From: Myxococcales bacterium
Lineage (GTDB): Bacteria; Myxococcota_A; Polyangia; Polyangiales; Polyangiaceae
Reading direction: 5' to 3'
Assembly: GCA_016191785.1 (NCBI GenBank)
Contig: JACPVJ010000170.1
Span: forward strand, 1 to 32,802
DNA: 32,802 nucleotides
The position numbers and the translations under genes were made by a program. How positions within the stretch are numbered: position 1 is the stretch's first letter; each line of letters opens with the position of its first letter. The notes beneath the pieces are model-generated. The model was not told the DNA's origin and ran no database searches. It saw only the letters and a program-made list of their open reading frames with translations. Positions 1 to 8,521 of the stretch are shown here, piece by piece.

Positions 1-119
1 ATGGATTGTCCGAATCGCGGTCAAGTCGTGTGGGTCACGCCACGTGACCCTCATGGATTGTCCGAATCGCGGTCAAGTCGTGTGGGTCACGCCACGTGAC
101 CCTCACGGATTGTCCGAAT
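1..119. repeat. 52-bp tandem repeat, about 2.3 copies, each with a hairpin
   Basis: Bases 1-52 and 53-104 are identical, and 105-119 starts a third copy with one mismatch. Each full copy contains an inverted repeat, GGGTCAC-GCCAC-GTGACCC, at 32-50 and 84-102 (7-bp stem, 5-nt loop). The copies abut with no spacer. The array touches the window edge, so its true length is unknown. It lies downstream of the 3' end of the tRNA-Thr gene. Function unknown; it could be a REP-like element, protein-binding sites or a transcript-end structure. Confidence 0.9.
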
Positions 120-167
120 GGTCGCCGCGGCACGGTTGCCATCCGAGATTCCGGAAGGATCTCCTTG

Positions 168-239
<72 letters not shown>

Positions 240-258
240 AACCCTTTCGGGGCGCGGG

Positions 259-287
259 ACAAAACACCACGCCCCGGGTCGAGTCAA
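259..287 (-). promoter_or_regulatory. Candidate promoter of tRNA-Thr
   Basis: On the minus strand TTGACT (287-282) is followed after 17 nt by TTTTGT (264-259), which ends 19 nt before the tRNA 5' end. The -35 match is good and the -10 is weak. The element overlaps the argJ ribosome-binding region on the other strand. Confidence 0.4.
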
Positions 288-296
288 GGGAGCCTC

Positions 297-1466
297 ATGA
301 CACCGCCGCTCGGTTTTCGTTTCTCGGCTGTTTCAGCGGGGATCCGCAAGGACGGCCGTATCGACCTCGCCCTGGCGATGGCCGACGAGCCGGCGGTCGC
401 CGCCGGGGTCTTCACTCGCAACCTGGTGAGGGCCGCGCCGGTCGAGGTGGCGGCGCGCCGCGTGGCCGCGGGCACGGCGCGCGCGGTGCTGGTGAACGCC
501 GGCTGCGCCAACGCGTGCACGGGCGCCGCCGGTGAAGAGGCCACCCTCGCCTCGACCGCCGCCGTCGCTCGCGCCCTGGGCGTGCCGGCGGACTCGGTGT
601 TGCCGGCCTCCACCGGCGTGATCGGCGCGCTCTTGCCGGCCGACAAGATCGCGGCCCAGGCGCCCGCGCTGGTCGGCGCGCTCTCGGTCGAGGGCTGGGA
701 CGCCTTCTCGCGCGCCATCCTCACCACCGATCGCGGGCCGAAGGTGGCGCGGGCGACCTTGCCAGGCGGTGCATCGGTGCTCGGCGTGGCGAAGGGTGCG
801 GGGATGATCCACCCCGACCTCGGGCCGCCCCAGGCCACCATGCTCGCCTTCCTGTTCACCGACGCGCGGGTCGAGGGCGCCGTGCTCCAGGGGGTGCTCG
901 GGCTGGCGGTCGCCGACACCTTCAACGCGGCGAGCGTCGACGGCGACACCAGCACCAACGACACCGTGATCGCGCTCGCCTCGGGCAAGAGCGGCGCGAG
1001 CCCGACCCAGGCCGAGCTCGTGGCAGCATTCACGCAGGTCAGCGCCGAGCTGGCCCGGGCCATGGTCGCCGACGGTGAGGGCGCGAGCCACGTGGCCGAG
1101 ATCGTCGTGACCGGCCTGCCCGACGACGACGCGGCGCGAGTGGTGGCTCGAACCGTTGCGACGTCGCTCTTGGTGAAGACCGCGCTGTTCGGCAACGACG
1201 CGAACTGGGGCCGGCTCCTGGCCGCGGCGGGGCGCGCCGGCATCCGCTTCGATCCGCGGCGCGCGCGCATCTCGATCGACGACGTCGAGATCGTGAAGGG
1301 CGGCGTCGCCGTGGGCGCCGAGGCCGAGGGCAGAGCAGCCGCGATCTTGGCCGGCCCGACCTACACCATCGGCATCGAGCTCGGCGACGGCCCGGGGCGC
1401 GCTCGCTATCTCACCTCCGACCTCGGCCACAGCTACGTGGACGTCAACGCCGGCTACCGCTCGTGA
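297..1466 (+). CDS. argJ: Bifunctional glutamate N-acetyltransferase / N-acetylglutamate synthase ArgJ
   Basis: ArgJ moves the acetyl group from N-acetylornithine to glutamate in the cyclic arginine pathway, and many members also make N-acetylglutamate from acetyl-CoA. The 389-residue length is normal for the family. Visible landmarks are NAGCANACTG (67-76), the oxyanion-site STGVIG (105-110), and KGAGMI then QATML, where self-cleavage before Thr181 would expose the catalytic nucleophile and split the chain into alpha and beta subunits. FGNDANWGR and a C-terminus ending YVDVNAGYRS also match the family. The ATG is preceded by AAGGGAG at 286-292. The stop overlaps the start of the next gene by one base. 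No other arg gene is in the window, so the pathway genes are scattered. Whether it is mono- or bifunctional cannot be read from the sequence. Confidence 0.95.
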   Translation: MTPPLGFRFSAVSAGIRKDGRIDLALAMADEPAVAAGVFTRNLVRAAPVEVAARRVAAGTARAVLVNAGCANACTGAAGEEATLASTAAVARALGVPADSVLPASTGVIGALLPADKIAAQAPALVGALSVEGWDAFSRAILTTDRGPKVARATLPGGASVLGVAKGAGMIHPDLGPPQATMLAFLFTDARVEGAVLQGVLGLAVADTFNAASVDGDTSTNDTVIALASGKSGASPTQAELVAAFTQVSAELARAMVADGEGASHVAEIVVTGLPDDDAARVVARTVATSLLVKTALFGNDANWGRLLAAAGRAGIRFDPRRARISIDDVEIVKGGVAVGAEAEGRAAAILAGPTYTIGIELGDGPGRARYLTSDLGHSYVDVNAGYRS

Positions 1467-1813
1467 TGCGCTCTTGGGTCGTTGCCTGCGCCCTGGCGCT
1501 GACGACCGCCTGCGCCGCGCCGCAGGGCACGGTGGGCGCGGTGCTCGCACAGAAGAGCGACGGTCGCCTGCTCGTTCACGAGGCGCCCCAGGGCCTCGCG
1601 GCCGAGAAGGCCGGTCTCGCGCCCGGCGACGAGATCCTCTTGATCGACGGCATGGACGTGCGCCGCCTGGACGACAAGGCGCTGCACCGCGCGCTCTCCG
1701 GCGAGGTCGGCTCGAGCGTAAAGCTGACCGTGCTGCGCGGCGAAGAGATCTTGCGCGTCACGTTGAAGCGCACGGCTGCCCGAAAGCGCCTCTTGCCCGC
1801 GAGCGGTCGCTGA
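1466..1813 (+). CDS. Small PDZ-domain lipoprotein
   Basis: The product is about 115 residues. A short hydrophobic N-terminus ends in a lipobox (LTTAC), so it is probably a lipid-anchored periplasmic or outer-membrane protein. The rest is essentially one PDZ domain: GLAAEKAGLAPGDEILLIDG is the typical PDZ stretch, followed by VRRLDD and a C-terminal beta strand (VKLTVLRGEE). There is no protease domain, so it may act as a binding or adaptor module. The ATG at 1466 overlaps the argJ stop (TGATG), which points to translational coupling; an in-frame GTG lies one codon upstream at 1463. A functional link to arginine synthesis is not obvious. It ends 4 bp from the convergent hydrolase stop with no terminator between. 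Confidence 0.8.
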   Translation: MRSWVVACALALTTACAAPQGTVGAVLAQKSDGRLLVHEAPQGLAAEKAGLAPGDEILLIDGMDVRRLDDKALHRALSGEVGSSVKLTVLRGEEILRVTLKRTAARKRLLPASGR

Positions 1814-1817
1814 CGGC

Positions 1818-2831
1818 TCAGGGCAACGTCGAGAGAAAGCGATCGATGCGCTGGGTGATCGCGTCCAGGTGCAGCGGGAAGGTCATGTGCCCGCCCTCGA
1901 TCCACATCACGTTCGGCTGCCCCCACTCTCGCCACTGGGCCTCGGCCAGCGCGGCGTCGATGTAGACGTCCTCGCGCGCTTGGATCCACAGCTGCCGCTC
2001 GGGAGTCAGCACCGGCGAATAGCTCGAGAGCCCCAGGCGCCGGAACAGGTCTTTGCGCTGCTGGGCGTCGACGCCCCACTTCTCGAGGTCTTGCTTCATG
2101 CGCCAGAGAATCGGCGCCTCTTCCACCGCCGACTCGAGCTCGAGGTGCGAAATGATGGGCACGATGAAGTCGGGCAGGGGCTCGAGGCACGCGAGCAACA
2201 TGGTGATGGCGCCACCCAGGCTGATGCCGGTGACGCCGATCCGCGAATAGCCCTGCGTGCGCAGCCAGGCCATCAGCGCCCGCGAGTCGCACGCGGCCTG
2301 CCGCACGCCTTCGATCGAGCGCACCAGGTCGGCGGTCCAGAAGAACTCGCCGCTGAACAGCGCCTCGCGCGGCTTCCGCGAACCGTGGAAGGGCAGCGCC
2401 ACGTGGACGATGTCGGTGTCGAGCTCGCGCGCCCACTTGCGGAAGAGCGTGGTCTCTTCCGCCCACGACCCCGGCTCGAGCCAACCGTGCACGTAGATCA
2501 GGCAGGTCTTGCGCGGCTTGCCCGCGGGTCGAATCCACCGGGCGCGCGCCCGCAGATTGACGGCGTACTCGTGCTCGTGGCGCTCGCGATAGCGCGGGCA
2601 GATGACCTGGTGGGTGCTGGTCCACGACAGCGACGAGGTGCGCAGCGCGCGATCGACCACCGAGCGCCGGATGACCAAGTCGTGGATCGGCGCGGGCTCG
2701 GGGAACAGCCGGCTGGGCGAGAGGTCGAGGTACTGGTGGAGGTAGCCGATGGTGTTCTGCTTGGCGCCTCGCACGTGAAGCAAGCGAGAGAGGGCCCCTG
2801 CGACGCGATCGGCGTTCTTTCCGTAGCCCAT
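1818..2831 (-). CDS. Alpha/beta-hydrolase family protein
   Basis: This 337-residue protein has the alpha/beta-hydrolase landmarks: a strand leading into the oxyanion-hole motif YVHGW (His115), the nucleophile elbow GISLGG (Ser204), a candidate acid in REDVYI (Asp288), and a C-terminal EGGHM with the probable catalytic His315. The stretch ALPFHGSRKP (145-154) and the domain arrangement recall the ABHD18/DUF2048 group, but this is from memory. No signal peptide is seen, so it is probably cytoplasmic. Substrate unknown; an esterase or lipase-like role is only a class-level guess. It is convergent with the argJ-PDZ pair and divergent from the cheA-like gene, with 53 bp between the two starts. Confidence 0.8.
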   Translation of the reverse strand: MGYGKNADRVAGALSRLLHVRGAKQNTIGYLHQYLDLSPSRLFPEPAPIHDLVIRRSVVDRALRTSSLSWTSTHQVICPRYRERHEHEYAVNLRARARWIRPAGKPRKTCLIYVHGWLEPGSWAEETTLFRKWARELDTDIVHVALPFHGSRKPREALFSGEFFWTADLVRSIEGVRQAACDSRALMAWLRTQGYSRIGVTGISLGGAITMLLACLEPLPDFIVPIISHLELESAVEEAPILWRMKQDLEKWGVDAQQRKDLFRRLGLSSYSPVLTPERQLWIQAREDVYIDAALAEAQWREWGQPNVMWIEGGHMTFPLHLDAITQRIDRFLSTLP

Positions 2832-2841
2832 GGGGACCGGG

Positions 2842-2847
2842 AGTATA
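2842..2847 (-). promoter_or_regulatory. Candidate -10 element of the hydrolase gene
   Basis: TATACT on the minus strand (2847-2842) is close to the TATAAT consensus and ends 10 nt before the ATG at 2831. A transcript from it would have almost no leader. No clear -35 is visible. Confidence 0.4.
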
Positions 2848-2869
2848 TCGGCGCCTGGCGATCCAGTGC

Positions 2870-2875
2870 TAGCGT
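2870..2875 (+). promoter_or_regulatory. Candidate -10 element of the CheA-like gene
   Basis: TAGCGT, in the context GTGCTAGCGT, ends 9 nt before the GTG start at 2885. This spacing predicts a leaderless or nearly leaderless mRNA. No convincing -35 is visible. Confidence 0.35.
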
Positions 2876-2884
2876 GCGCCCACC

Positions 2885-5479
2885 GTGAGCGCGGGCTCCG
2901 CCGAGATCTACGAGCTGTTTCTGGCCCTGTCGCCGGCGCGCCTCGGCGCGGCCCGCGCGGCGCTGGAACAGTCCGACGCCACCGAGCGCGACCGCGAGCT
3001 CGGCGCTGCGCTGATCCCGTTCGCGGTGGACGCCGCGCTCCTGGGCGCCGACGGCGTCGGCGCCTTGGCCCGGGCGGTGGCCAACGCGGGCCGCTCTCCG
3101 CGTGCCAGCATCGAGCGTGGGCTCGACACGCTGGAGGCCAGCATCGATGCCCTGGGGCACGGTGACGAGTCGGGAGCGCGGGTGGACGAAGCAGCGCTGT
3201 TCGATCTGGCGCGGGAGCTCGGCGCGCAGGGGGACGAGCCCGAGGCGCCGCACGAGCCTACCCCGGCGGCGGCCTCGGGGGCCGGCGACGACGACGTGCA
3301 CTGGGTGCCTGCGCTGGCCGAGGACATGATCGCAGCGTTCTTGGACGAGTGCGGCGAGCGGCTCGAGGGTCTGGCCGAGCGCTTGCTGGTGCTCGAAGAG
3401 CGGGCCGACGACAAAGAGCTGGTGAGCGAGGTCTTCCGCGACCTGCACACGCTCAAGGGCGGCAGCGCCTTCGCCGGGCTGAAGAAGCTGAACCGCGTCG
3501 CGCACCTGGCCGAGGACCTGATCGGCGAGCTGCGCGACGGCAAGCGCAGCTGCGATCGCCCGCTGGTGGACCTCTTGCTCGAGACCTTGGACGTGCTGCG
3601 TGCGATCGTCGAGCGCGCGCGCGCCCGCGCGCCGATCGACGTCGACGTGAGCGACCTCAGCCGACGCCTGAAGGACCCGAGGGCCGCCAAGACCACGACC
3701 GCCGCCGCCGTCGCCGAGAGGCCGCGTGAGGCCGCGGGCCCCCCGGGGGCCACGGCTCCCGCTGCCGCCAGCACGCTGCGCATCGAGTTCGAGAAGGTCG
3801 ATCACCTGCTCAACCTGGTGGGCGAGGTGGTGCTGGCGCGGGGTCGGCTGACGACGGCGGCCGAGGTGCAAGGCGCACTGCTCCGCGAGATGGTGCAGCT
3901 CCGGAAGAAGCTGGCCGCGCTCTTGCCCGCCGAGTCGCGCCCGAACGCTCCCGGCGCCCTCGACGACCTGCAGCGCACCGAGCGCGTGCTGCGCGAGACC
4001 TGGAGCGATCTCGACTCGGGGCTGGGCGGTCTGGGCCTGGCGGTGGGCCAGCTGCGCGACAACGTGATGAAGCTGCGGATGGTCCCGATCGCGCGGCTGT
4101 TTACCAAGTATCAGCGCACGGTACGCGAGCTGGGCGGCAAGCTGGGCAAGGAAGTGAAGGTCGAGCTCGAGGGCGCCGATACCGAGCTCGACAAGGTGCT
4201 GGTCGAGCGCCTGGAAGATCCGCTCTTGCACCTGGTGCGCAACGCCGTGGACCACGGCGTCGAGCTGCCGGACGTGCGCGCGGCTCGCGGCAAGCCCCGC
4301 GCCGGGCTGGTGCGTCTGGCCGCGCACCAGCGGGGCGGGCAGATCGTGGTCACCATCAGCGACGACGGCGGCGGCATGGACCCCGCGCGCCTGCGGCAGA
4401 AGGCGATCGAGAAGGGCCTCTTGTCGCCGGAAGAAGCGGCAGCCCTCGACGACCGCGCGAGCTTCGACCTGATCTTCCGCGCGGGCTTCTCCACCGCCGC
4501 ACAGGTCTCGGACGTGTCGGGGCGGGGCGTGGGCATGGACGTGGTGCGCGACGCCATCGCCAAGCTCAAGGGCAGCATCGTGATCGACTCGGAGCTGGGC
4601 CGCGGCACCCGAATGGAGCTGCGCTTGCCGCTCACTCTGGCCATCACCCAGGTGCTGGCGGCGCGGGTTGGGGGCGAGCTTCTGGCCATTCCCCTCGACG
4701 CCGTGGTCAGCGGCGAGAACCTGCGAGGCAGCGACCTCGAGAACGTGGCCGACGGCGTGTGCCTACGGGTGAACGACCGGCTGGTCCCGGTGGTCGAGCT
4801 GGCCGACGTGCTGGGCCTGGCCAAAGACGCATCCCTGGCCGACGCCGGCGACGGTGCAGTGGTGATCGTCGACGTGGGCTCCGACCGGCTGGGGCTCTCG
4901 GTGCAGCAGCTCTTGGGGCGCCACGAGGTGGTGATCAAGTCGCTCGGCCCACTGCTCGCCGGCGCGCCGTGCGCCGCCGGGGCCACGCTGATCGGCGATC
5001 GCGTGCTCTTGGTGGTGGATCTGCTCGAGGTGGCGCGCCGCGCGCGGGACCCGTCCGGGGTGCGCGCCGTGGGCCCGCGCCCGCCGATCCGCGCCAAGGC
5101 GCGGGCGCGGGTCTTGGTCGCCGAGGACAGCGACGTGATCCGCGAGGCGATCCGGCGCGAGCTGACCCGGGCGGGCTTCGAGGTGGTCGCCGCGGAGGAC
5201 GGCGCGGTGGCCCTGGAGCACGCCCGGCGCGAGCTGTTCGACGCCGTGAGCACCGACGTGATGATGCCCAAGCTCGATGGCTACGAGCTGACCCGAGCGC
5301 TGCGCAAGGACCCGCGGTACGAAAAGGTGCCGATCGTGATGGTCACCAGCAAAGACGCTCGCATCGACACGCTCCGCGGCATGGACGCCGGCGCGGACCT
5401 CTACCTGACCAAGCCCGCCGACGCTGGCGAGCTGGTGCGGGCGCTGGATTCGCTGCTTTCCAAGCGGAAGGCGGGGTAA
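2885..5479 (+). CDS. CheA-type hybrid histidine kinase with C-terminal receiver (CheA-CheY fusion)
   Basis: An 864-residue cytoplasmic kinase. Domains in order: an N-terminal helical region (1-100) resembling an Hpt fold but without the histidine; a true Hpt domain (about 140-265) with HTLKG, phosphoacceptor His188; dimerisation domain (295-410); HATPase with HLVRNAVDHG (449-458), DDGGGMD (493-499) and SGRGVGMD (545-552); a CheW-like domain (585-720); and a receiver domain (741-860) with acidic pocket EDSD, phospho-Asp791 in STDVMMPKLDG, and Lys843. The receiver fusion recalls myxobacterial FrzE. No chemoreceptor, cheW, cheB or cheR lies nearby, so input and output are unknown. The GTG start has no obvious ribosome-binding site but sits 9 nt after a -10-like element. 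Confidence 0.9.
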   Translation: MSAGSAEIYELFLALSPARLGAARAALEQSDATERDRELGAALIPFAVDAALLGADGVGALARAVANAGRSPRASIERGLDTLEASIDALGHGDESGARVDEAALFDLARELGAQGDEPEAPHEPTPAAASGAGDDDVHWVPALAEDMIAAFLDECGERLEGLAERLLVLEERADDKELVSEVFRDLHTLKGGSAFAGLKKLNRVAHLAEDLIGELRDGKRSCDRPLVDLLLETLDVLRAIVERARARAPIDVDVSDLSRRLKDPRAAKTTTAAAVAERPREAAGPPGATAPAAASTLRIEFEKVDHLLNLVGEVVLARGRLTTAAEVQGALLREMVQLRKKLAALLPAESRPNAPGALDDLQRTERVLRETWSDLDSGLGGLGLAVGQLRDNVMKLRMVPIARLFTKYQRTVRELGGKLGKEVKVELEGADTELDKVLVERLEDPLLHLVRNAVDHGVELPDVRAARGKPRAGLVRLAAHQRGGQIVVTISDDGGGMDPARLRQKAIEKGLLSPEEAAALDDRASFDLIFRAGFSTAAQVSDVSGRGVGMDVVRDAIAKLKGSIVIDSELGRGTRMELRLPLTLAITQVLAARVGGELLAIPLDAVVSGENLRGSDLENVADGVCLRVNDRLVPVVELADVLGLAKDASLADAGDGAVVIVDVGSDRLGLSVQQLLGRHEVVIKSLGPLLAGAPCAAGATLIGDRVLLVVDLLEVARRARDPSGVRAVGPRPPIRAKARARVLVAEDSDVIREAIRRELTRAGFEVVAAEDGAVALEHARRELFDAVSTDVMMPKLDGYELTRALRKDPRYEKVPIVMVTSKDARIDTLRGMDAGADLYLTKPADAGELVRALDSLLSKRKAG

Positions 5480-5494
5480 ACCTCCGATTTTTTT
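5472..5494 (+). terminator. Probable intrinsic terminator overlapping the end of the CheA-like gene
   Basis: CGGGG (5472-5476) pairs with CCTCCG (5482-5486, one G-U) around a TAAAC loop, and is followed by seven T at 5488-5494. The stop codon TAA lies in the loop. A T7 run is notable in such GC-rich DNA. It would separate the kinase from metK. Confidence 0.5.
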
Positions 5495-5534
5495 GCGCGC
5501 GCGTTTTGAGCACGCAGGGCCCCACGACCGGTGC

Positions 5535-5540
5535 TAGGGT
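5535..5540 (+). promoter_or_regulatory. Candidate -10 element of metK
   Basis: TAGGGT in the context GTGCTAGGGT resembles the element before the CheA-like gene (GTGCTAGCGT). It lies 81 nt before metK, so this transcript would have a leader, and that leader contains a CCCGC/GCGGG hairpin at 5543-5557. I did not recognise any known SAM riboswitch class. Confidence 0.3.
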
Positions 5541-5621
5541 GCCCCGCCTTTCGCGGGCCCCGCGGGCACTTCTGGCCGCAACGAACGCGAGAGCGAGCGA
5601 ACGCATCACACGAGAGCCACC

Positions 5622-6887
<1,266 letters not shown>

Positions 6888-7210
6888 GCGCCTGCGTCCG
6901 CTCTCAGCGAAAAATTCCGCCGCACCTGGCGGGAAGGCGATGAGCGGCTGTGCGTCCATGTGGGGTCCTGCGTGACAGGGCCCCCTGCGCCAGCTACCTT
7001 CCTGTGGCGGCGACGCCTGACCCTCGCAGTGCCCGCCGCGACGTGCTTCGGCACGTGTGGTGTTCGGCTATGCGGCTCACACCTCTTCGCACGGCTCTGA
7101 CCTCGCGCTGCAGTCCGCGACAAGCGGAGCCGTGCGTGCTCGCAGTCTCGAGCCGGCACCTGCCGGCTGCTTCCTGACGCTTCGCTTCTCTCAATCTCCA
7201 CTTCTTTTGG
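6888..7210. other. 323-bp intergenic region with two hairpins
   Basis: I see no gene here. A 6-bp stem capped by a cTTCGg tetraloop (ACGTGC-TTCG-GCACGT) lies at 7041-7056, and a 7-bp stem AGCCGGC-ACCT-GCCGGCT at 7151-7168, ending 42 nt before the first lipoprotein start. Neither is followed by a T tract. The region must contain the end of the metK transcript and probably the promoter of the lipoprotein array, but I cannot place a convincing promoter. Confidence 0.6.
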
Positions 7211-8407
7211 ATGGGCAAAATGGCACGTTCGAAACTGACTCTGCTCGGAGCTCTCGGCTGCGCGACCATCGCCGCGGTGGCCACTGGTTGTTCAGGCGCC
7301 GGCAACAGCGGCGGCGGCACGGCCGCGGCGGCGGGCGCCGGCAACAGCGGCGGCGGGGGCTCCGGCGGCGGCCTGAACATCGGCGGCAGTGGCAACGGGG
7401 GCGGCAGCGGCGGCGGCGGCAGCCCGGGCTGGACCTGCACCCCCGGCAAGCCCGAGCCCGGCGCCATCGACATCCCCGGCAACGGCAAGGACGACGACTG
7501 CGACGGCACCGCGGACAATGGCCCGCCGGCGAACTGCGACTCGGCCGTCACCAAGATCGAGGACAACGACCCGATGAATGCAGCAAGGGCCATCGGCTTG
7601 TGTCAGATCTCCGATGGTGTGAAGTGGGGAGTGATCGACGCCAAATACGTGAAGGCCGATGGCTCTCCGGAAATGACCCCGCCCGCGGTGGACCCGCGGC
7701 AGCACGGGCTGCTCCCCAAGTTCGGCCCGACCGTCAACCCGCAAGAGGGCACGCGCATGCTCGGGCTCTCGAGCGGAACGGCTCGCGCCTTCGGGGACCC
7801 CGGCTTTCAGAGCCCTCAGGGCTGGGATGCCGTCTCGATGGGCACCGCGCCGGCCGGGTTCCCCATCGACTCGCCGTCGTGCGCGATCCAGACGGCGAAC
7901 GACAAGCAAGCGTGGAACCCCGTCGCGCTCGAGCTGAAGCTGAAGGCGCCGCTGAACGCCAAGAGCTTCAAGTTCAACTTCGACTTCTACACCTTCGAGT
8001 TTCCGGTCTACGTCTGCAGCAAGTACAACGACTTCTTCGTCGCGCTGCAGAGCCCGGCGCCGCCGAGCGCGCTGCAGGGCAACATCTCGTTCGACAGCAA
8101 GAACAACCCGGTCAGCGTGAACAACGGCTTCCTCGAGGTCTGCAGCCCGCAGACCGCGGGTGGCAAGACCTTCCCCTGCTCGCTCGGCACCGGTCAGCTC
8201 CAGGGCACCGGGTTCGAACAGCACGCCGCCACCGGTTGGCTCGAGACGGTCTCGCCCGTCTCCGGCGGCAGCGAGTTCACGCTGCGCTTCGCGATCTGGG
8301 ACATGGGCGATCCGGTGCTCGACTCCACCGTCTTGATCGACAACTTCACCTGGTCGACCGAGGGCGGCGACATCCCCGTGACCAACCCGGTTCCCGTTCC
8401 GAAGTGA
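7211..8407 (+). CDS. Secreted lipoprotein, choice-of-anchor-L-like core, paralogue 1 of 4
   Basis: A 398-residue protein with an N-terminal signal ending in lipobox AVATGC (Cys27), a Gly/Ser/Asn-rich linker (28-75) and a core of about 290 residues. The core shares with its three neighbours AxxMNAARAIGLCQ-, KWGV-AKYV-, FGPxVNxQEGxRML- and LSSGTAR-type stretches, NISFDS/NPVSVNN, and a C-terminal HAATGWLET ... LDSTVLIDNF. This pattern resembles the choice-of-anchor-L domain of surface proteins (family recalled, not searched). It keeps only the second half of the metal-binding motif of the others (DDDCDGTADN, 94-103); the DKDKDG half is absent. An alternative ATG lies at 7220. Probably exported and lipid-anchored; function unknown. 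Confidence 0.85.
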   Translation: MGKMARSKLTLLGALGCATIAAVATGCSGAGNSGGGTAAAAGAGNSGGGGSGGGLNIGGSGNGGGSGGGGSPGWTCTPGKPEPGAIDIPGNGKDDDCDGTADNGPPANCDSAVTKIEDNDPMNAARAIGLCQISDGVKWGVIDAKYVKADGSPEMTPPAVDPRQHGLLPKFGPTVNPQEGTRMLGLSSGTARAFGDPGFQSPQGWDAVSMGTAPAGFPIDSPSCAIQTANDKQAWNPVALELKLKAPLNAKSFKFNFDFYTFEFPVYVCSKYNDFFVALQSPAPPSALQGNISFDSKNNPVSVNNGFLEVCSPQTAGGKTFPCSLGTGQLQGTGFEQHAATGWLETVSPVSGGSEFTLRFAIWDMGDPVLDSTVLIDNFTWSTEGGDIPVTNPVPVPK

Positions 8408-8521
8408 AGCGGCGCACGTGCGCTGCGAGATCAGTAGTCGACACGGGTCGACCAGAAACGTCGTTCGAGTAAACTGTCAACGAGAGCGCGGAGCGTGCGG
8501 GCTCCGTTCCCGAGGTGCGAA
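8408..8521. other. 114-bp gap between paralogues 1 and 2 with two inverted repeats
   Basis: GTCGAC-ACGG-GTCGAC lies at 8437-8452 and CGGAGC-GTGCGG-GCTCCG at 8489-8506. The other gaps in the array are only 17 and 7 bp, so this gap may carry a promoter or an mRNA processing signal for paralogues 2-4. Confidence 0.4.

Noticed and set aside
1..119. CRISPR array
   Set aside because: The 52-bp copies abut directly with no spacers, and no cas gene is present.
2498..4327. 609-codon antisense frame over the CheA-like gene
   Set aside because: No recognisable domain; Arg/Gln/His-rich shadow of a gene with complete catalytic motifs on the other strand.
5495..5621. SAM or SAH riboswitch upstream of metK
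   Set aside because: The leader has a GC-rich hairpin, but I could not match any conserved riboswitch core by eye. A covariance-model search would decide.
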